Assembly: GCF_020400825.1 (NCBI RefSeq)
Contig: NZ_JAINVH010000054.1
Span: forward strand, 1 to 33,232
DNA: 33,232 nucleotides
Reading direction: 5' to 3'
Origin: Streptomyces sp. HPF1205
GTDB taxonomy: Bacteria; Actinomycetota; Actinomycetes; Streptomycetales; Streptomycetaceae
The notes beneath the pieces were generated by a model. The model was not told the origin of the DNA, did no database searches, and saw only the letters and a list, made by a program, of their open reading frames with translations. This document shows positions 30,120 through 33,232 of this stretch, piece by piece. The translations under genes and the position numbers were made by a program. The stretch's first letter is position 1, and every line of letters starts with the position of its first letter.

Positions 30120-30478
30120 ACTGGCTCCTCGTCGTCTGCGGCGCCATGGTCGGCGCTCCCCTGCGGTATCTGACCGACCGCGCCGTCCAGTCCCGCCACG
30201 ACACGGTCTTCCCGTGGGGCACCTTCACCGTCAACGTCGTGGGCTGCCTCGTCCTCGGCATGGTGACCGGCGGCGCGGCCGGCCCGCATGAGCAGCTCCT
30301 GCTGGGCACGGGGGGCTGCGGGGCGCTGACCACGTACTCGACGTTCTCGTACGAGACGCTGCGGCTGGCCGAGGAGGGGGCGGGGCTCTTCGCCGCGGCC
30401 AATGTCGTCGGCAGCGTCGCCGCCGGGCTCGGCGCCGCCTTCACCGGGTTCGCGTTCGCCCAGGCGCTGTGGGGCTGA
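30116..30478 (+). CDS. crcB: CrcB/Fluc fluoride channel, subunit 2
   Basis: The second Fluc subunit (120 residues), with four membrane helices. LLVVCGAMVGAPLRYLTDR is helix 1; FPWGTFTVNVVGCLVLGMVT carries the conserved GTF...N...G; GTGGCGALTTYSTFSYETL carries the TT(F/Y)STFS pore site; NVVGSVAAGLGAAFTGFAFA is helix 4. It lacks the N-terminal extension of subunit 1. Paired genes in Gram-positive bacteria can form heterodimers in which each subunit has a fixed orientation. GTG 30116 overlaps the DUF190 stop by four bases. Confidence 0.92.
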   Translation: MNWLLVVCGAMVGAPLRYLTDRAVQSRHDTVFPWGTFTVNVVGCLVLGMVTGGAAGPHEQLLLGTGGCGALTTYSTFSYETLRLAEEGAGLFAAANVVGSVAAGLGAAFTGFAFAQALWG

Positions 30479-30550
30479 GCGCGTCCGCGCCCGCCGGGGG
30501 CCCGCGGCGGTAACGTGACGGGCGCCACACCATGCGACGGGAGGTGCGGG

Positions 30551-30892
30551 ATGCCCCTGGACGGTCCGGTTGCCGCCCGCCTGACGATCCACCTCGCCGG
30601 TGACGCCGTCTGGCACCGCAGGCCGGCCTTCGCCGAGATCGTCCACCGCGCGCGGAAGGCCGGCCTGGCGGGCGCCAGCGTCTTCCACGGCGTCGAGGGC
30701 TACGGCCACCACATGCGCGTCCACGAGGAGCACCCGGTGCACCTCGTCGCCCACGGCCCGTGCGCGGTGGAGATCGTCGACGGCGAGCAGCGGCTGCGCG
30801 CCTTCCTCGACACCCTGGAGGACATCCTGACGACGACCGGGGTGGCCGTACTAGAAAGGGTCGAGGTGCGCGGGCGGCCGTCCACGACGTGA
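30551..30892 (+). CDS. DUF190 protein, second copy
   Basis: A 113-residue DUF190 protein without the acidic tail of the copy at 29685. LTIHLAGDAVWHRRPAFAEI and VHRARKAGLAGASVFHGVEG align directly with that copy, followed by HPVHLVAHGPCAVEIVDGEQ and LRAFLDTLEDIL. GGGAGGTGCGGG precedes ATG 30551. It lies 72 bp after crcB subunit 2, so it may be in the same operon or have its own promoter. The two copies probably arose by duplication of a crcB-DUF190 pair. Confidence 0.9.
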   Translation: MPLDGPVAARLTIHLAGDAVWHRRPAFAEIVHRARKAGLAGASVFHGVEGYGHHMRVHEEHPVHLVAHGPCAVEIVDGEQRLRAFLDTLEDILTTTGVAVLERVEVRGRPSTT

Positions 30893-30962
30893 CCCCTGCA
30901 ACCCCTGTGATACGTGTGCTCCGCGTGCGTCCCGGGACACGTCCGCCCGGGTGATGCGTACC

Positions 30963-31006
30963 TGACACCAAACCGACACCTTCACCACCCCGGCGGTTCA
31001 TCCGGT
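30963..31006 (+). promoter_or_regulatory. Possible PHO box (PhoP direct-repeat units)
   Basis: Four consecutive 11-bp units can be read: TGACACCAAAC, CGACACCTTCA, CCACCCCGGCG and GTTCATCCGGT. The last matches the Streptomyces PhoP unit (GTTCACC plus four) at six of seven positions. The first two keep the CACC in register, and the third is weak. It lies about 80 bp before a secreted phosphoesterase, a fitting target for phosphate control. Confidence 0.45.
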
Positions 31007-31087
31007 GGTCCGGTGCCGGGTGCCGGTGGGCGCCACCATGCCCCCGTCCGTCCCGATCACGCGGGGCGGGAAAGGAGCCTGCTGGAC

Positions 31088-32191
31088 ATGAGACGTCGCA
31101 CCCTGGCCGCCCTGACCGCCGCCACCGGCGCCCTCCTGCTCACCGCCACCGCCGCCACCGCCCAGGGCGACCACAACCCCTGGCCGTACCAGGGCGGTCC
31201 GGGCCGCACGGCGGTGCTCGCCGCGGTCGGGGACATCGCGTGCGAGCCCGACGGGGACGACGCGGGCGTCGCCGCCAAGTATCTGTGCGACAGCACCCGC
31301 AGCGGCGCGCAGGCGATGACGGCCGACCAGATCGAGGCGATGCGGCCGGACCTGGTGGCCCTGCTGGGCGACGAGCAGTACCAGGTGGGCCGCTACAACG
31401 ACTTCATGGGCTCGTTCGACACCACCTACGGCGCCTTCAAGTACCTGCAGCGCCCGGCGCCCGGCAACCACGAGTTCTACGACTACAAGGACGGCGAGAA
31501 GGGCGTCGACGGCTCGGGCTACTACTCGTACTACAACGGCCGCACCCTGGACTCCGCCGGCAGCCCGCTGACCGACGCGCAGGGCCAGCCGGTGCCGCGG
31601 CCGCACGGCCAGGCCGGCACCGCGGGCCAGGGCTGGTACTCCTACGACCTGGGCGCCTGGCACATCATCTCCCTCAACGCCGAGTGCAAGGTGCAGAACG
31701 GCGGCTGCTCCGCCGACGGCGCATGGGTCAAGCAGCAGACCGACTGGTTGAAGGACGACCTGGCCGGCGACCACGCCCCCTGCACCCTCGCCTACTGGCA
31801 CCAGCCCGCCTTCAGCGCCTCCGCCAGTTCCTCCGACGAGGGCGAGATGTCGCAGACCCAGTGGTGGCCGCTGCTCTACGGCGCCGGGGTGGACGTCGTG
31901 CTCAACGGGCATGAGCACCTGTACGCGCGCTTCGCCCCGCAGGACCCGCAGGGGCAGGCCGACCCGCGCAAGGGCATCCGCGAGTTCGTCATCGGCACCG
32001 GCGGCGAGGGACTGGACACCCTGGCCCCCGCCGACCAGGCCCCCAACCGGGTCGCCGGCGACGACGCCTCCTACGGCGTCAGCCGCTTCACCCTGGCGCC
32101 CACCGGCTACTCCTGGAGCTACCAGGCCGCCAACGGCACCGGCTACACCGACTCCGGCAGCGCCCGCTGCCACGGCCCCGCACACCGCTGA
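31088..32191 (+). CDS. Secreted calcineurin-like metallophosphoesterase
   Basis: A 367-residue exported phosphoesterase. The signal peptide is TLAALTAATGALLLTATAAT, cleaved near AQG. Metal-binding motifs are in order: GDIACEP (D49), LLGDEQYQ (D95, in place of the common GDxxY), GNHEF (N127, H128), the histidine in LAYWHQPAF, and NGHEHLYARF (H-x-H). This is the two-metal site of the calcineurin/purple-acid-phosphatase superfamily. The substrate is not evident; alkaline phosphatase or phosphodiesterase activity would fit phosphate scavenging. AAAGGAG lies about ten bases before ATG 31088. A perfect 14-bp terminator hairpin follows, and a possible PHO box precedes it. Confidence 0.9.
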   Translation: MRRRTLAALTAATGALLLTATAATAQGDHNPWPYQGGPGRTAVLAAVGDIACEPDGDDAGVAAKYLCDSTRSGAQAMTADQIEAMRPDLVALLGDEQYQVGRYNDFMGSFDTTYGAFKYLQRPAPGNHEFYDYKDGEKGVDGSGYYSYYNGRTLDSAGSPLTDAQGQPVPRPHGQAGTAGQGWYSYDLGAWHIISLNAECKVQNGGCSADGAWVKQQTDWLKDDLAGDHAPCTLAYWHQPAFSASASSSDEGEMSQTQWWPLLYGAGVDVVLNGHEHLYARFAPQDPQGQADPRKGIREFVIGTGGEGLDTLAPADQAPNRVAGDDASYGVSRFTLAPTGYSWSYQAANGTGYTDSGSARCHGPAHR

Positions 32192-32206
32192 CCGCACCGC
32201 CGACCT

Positions 32207-32240
32207 CGCGCCGGGCGGGCACACCCGCCCGCCCGGCGCG
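32207..32240 (+). terminator. Intrinsic terminator
   Basis: CGCGCCGGGCGGGC and GCCCGCCCGGCGCG form a perfect 14-bp stem with loop ACACCC, 15 bp after the phosphoesterase stop. Confidence 0.85.
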
Positions 32241-32301
32241 GGGTCACGTAGGGTCGGGCCGGGGGCTCGGGTCCGGGCCCCCGGAACGACAGGGGGTTCC
32301 C

Positions 32302-32892
32302 GTGGGTGCGCCGATCGGCGGAAACGACGGAAGCGACGGAAACGACGGAACGGTTCGGCTGCGGCCGGTCGTCGAGGTGGATCTGCCGGTTCTGGAAACC
32401 TTCCTGACCGACCCTCAGGCGGCCGGTCCGTTCCAGTGGTACGGCTGGTCGGACCCCGGCCGCTTGCGGCGCCGCTGGGCCGAGAACGGCCTGCTGACCG
32501 ACGAGGGCGGCTACCTGGTGGTGGACACCGGCGGCGGCGCGCTCGGGTTCGTCGCCTGGCGACAGACCTCCGCCGGACGCACCCCGTACTGGAACGTCGG
32601 CGCGCAACTGCGGCCCGAGGCGCGCGGCCGGGGCATCGGCACCGCAGCCCAGCGCCTCCTGGTCGACTACCTGTTCGCGCACTCCCCCGTCGTACGGCTC
32701 GAAGCGGACACCGAGACGGACAACGTCGCCGAGCAACGCTCCCTGGAGAAGGCCGGGTTCACCCGGGAAGGGGTGATGCGCAGCATCGCGTTCCGCGACG
32801 GCCGGTGGCGGGACGCGGTGCGGTACGCGGTGATACGGGGGGACGCCGCCCGGCCGGGCACGGCCGGGGGGCCGGGCACCGGCCGCGCGTGA
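32302..32892 (+). CDS. GNAT-family N-acetyltransferase (RimJ/RimL type)
   Basis: A 196-residue acetyltransferase. VRLRPVVEVDLPVLETFLTD opens the domain. WNVGAQLRPEARGRGIGTAA holds motif A with the acetyl-CoA loop R-G-R-G-I-G. RLEADTETDNVAEQRSLEKA and GFTREGVMRSIAFRDGRWRD are the RimJ/RimL-type C-terminal half. Such enzymes acetylate protein N-termini or small amines; the substrate cannot be told. The N-terminus has a short Gly/Asn/Asp repeat from a 9-18 bp DNA repeat (ACGGAAACG units near 32325-32350). GTG 32302 follows AGGGGG. It is flanked by a terminator upstream and the convergent accE-like gene. Confidence 0.88.
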   Translation: MGAPIGGNDGSDGNDGTVRLRPVVEVDLPVLETFLTDPQAAGPFQWYGWSDPGRLRRRWAENGLLTDEGGYLVVDTGGGALGFVAWRQTSAGRTPYWNVGAQLRPEARGRGIGTAAQRLLVDYLFAHSPVVRLEADTETDNVAEQRSLEKAGFTREGVMRSIAFRDGRWRDAVRYAVIRGDAARPGTAGGPGTGRA

Positions 32893-32952
32893 CCGTTCCC
32901 TGTCCGGGCCGCGCGCTCGCGCCCCGGGCCGGGGGCGCGGGCGCGCGGTGCC

Positions 32953-33192
32953 TCAGGGCCGGGCGCCGCGCTGCCAGGCGCGCGGGTCGGCGTAGGCCGC
33001 CTGGCGTTCCGGGCGGCGCCAGGCGGCAAGGGGGCGGGCGCCGGGGCCGGCCGGGGCCTGAGCCGCGGCGGGCTCGGCGCGGAGCAGGCCGAGAACGGCC
33101 ATGAGAGCGGCGAGTTCCTCCGCGCCCGCCGTCCCGCGGCGCACGCGCAGGGCCCCGGCGTCGGCGGCGGCGGTCTGTTCGGGTGCGGGCAC
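32953..33192 (-). CDS. accE: Acyl-CoA carboxylase epsilon subunit (AccE-like)
   Basis: A 79-residue protein with the two conserved blocks of the actinobacterial acyl-CoA carboxylase epsilon subunit: ALRVRRGTAGAEELAALMAV near the N-terminus, and a C-terminal block with AAWRRPERQAAYADPRAWQR. Epsilon subunits stabilise the alpha/beta complex of acetyl- or propionyl-CoA carboxylase, which makes malonyl- or methylmalonyl-CoA. The carboxyltransferase beta gene normally lies just upstream and would be beyond the right edge of the window. The middle is Ala/Pro-rich, as in the family. GAGGAAG lies a few bases before GTG 33192. Confidence 0.82.
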   Translation of the reverse strand: MPAPEQTAAADAGALRVRRGTAGAEELAALMAVLGLLRAEPAAAQAPAGPGARPLAAWRRPERQAAYADPRAWQRGARP

Positions 33193-33232
33193 TGGTCTTC
33201 CTCTCCTCGGGTCCTTACCGGCGGGTGGTCTC

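Overview
The DNA is very GC-rich, with strong third-position G/C bias, GTG and TTG starts, ATGA/GTGA gene overlaps and a typical Streptomyces gene set: ModABC, a FAS1 protein, a ricin-tailed CE1-type esterase, MEDS/STAS regulators, an acyl-CoA carboxylase epsilon subunit and tyrosine integrases of the actinobacterial integrative-element type. I read it as a chromosomal segment of a Streptomyces or close relative whose left end is an integrated, decayed mobile element.

Positions 1-4852 look like the right end of an integrative element. They hold the C-terminal part of an IS66 transposase, an AT-rich island with two 18-bp palindromes, a broken S53 peptidase, other gene fragments, an integrase on the minus strand, several dyads, and a 3' fragment of tRNA-Arg(CCG) that I take as the attachment site. 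Positions 4853-8031 are a transition zone: the tRNA terminator, an orphan 179-residue protein with a leaderless-type promoter, a second and degraded integrase, and an ATPase/DUF234 protein behind an AT-rich promoter inside a palindrome.

Positions 8512-17268 hold a membrane protein, then a convergent pair whose 3' ends overlap by 62 bp: a GNAT/pre-ATP-grasp/ATP-grasp fusion (+) and an adenylation domain carrying a four-helix membrane tail (-). Divergent from the latter is modABC, whose ModA appears to carry the remnant of a MerR-like regulator at its N-terminus. Positions 17392-20982 hold a VOC protein, a secreted FAS1 protein and a secreted esterase with Ig-like and ricin-lectin modules.

Positions 21089-24265 (minus strand) hold a translationally coupled MEDS-STAS / MEDS-HATPase pair and a secreted tandem ferritin-like protein. 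Positions 24638-30892 (plus strand) form an ion-stress region: a P1B-type ATPase fused to hemerythrin, a DrrAB-like ABC exporter, a fluoride-riboswitch-like leader, and crcB-DUF190-crcB-DUF190. The right end has a secreted metallophosphoesterase with a possible PHO box, a GNAT acetyltransferase, and an AccE-like gene on the minus strand.

The best candidates for something undescribed are the convergent amide-bond-type enzyme pair (9993-14076), the ModA/regulator chimera (14287) and the paired palindromes (990-1056). All functional statements come from reading motifs by eye; no database search was possible.
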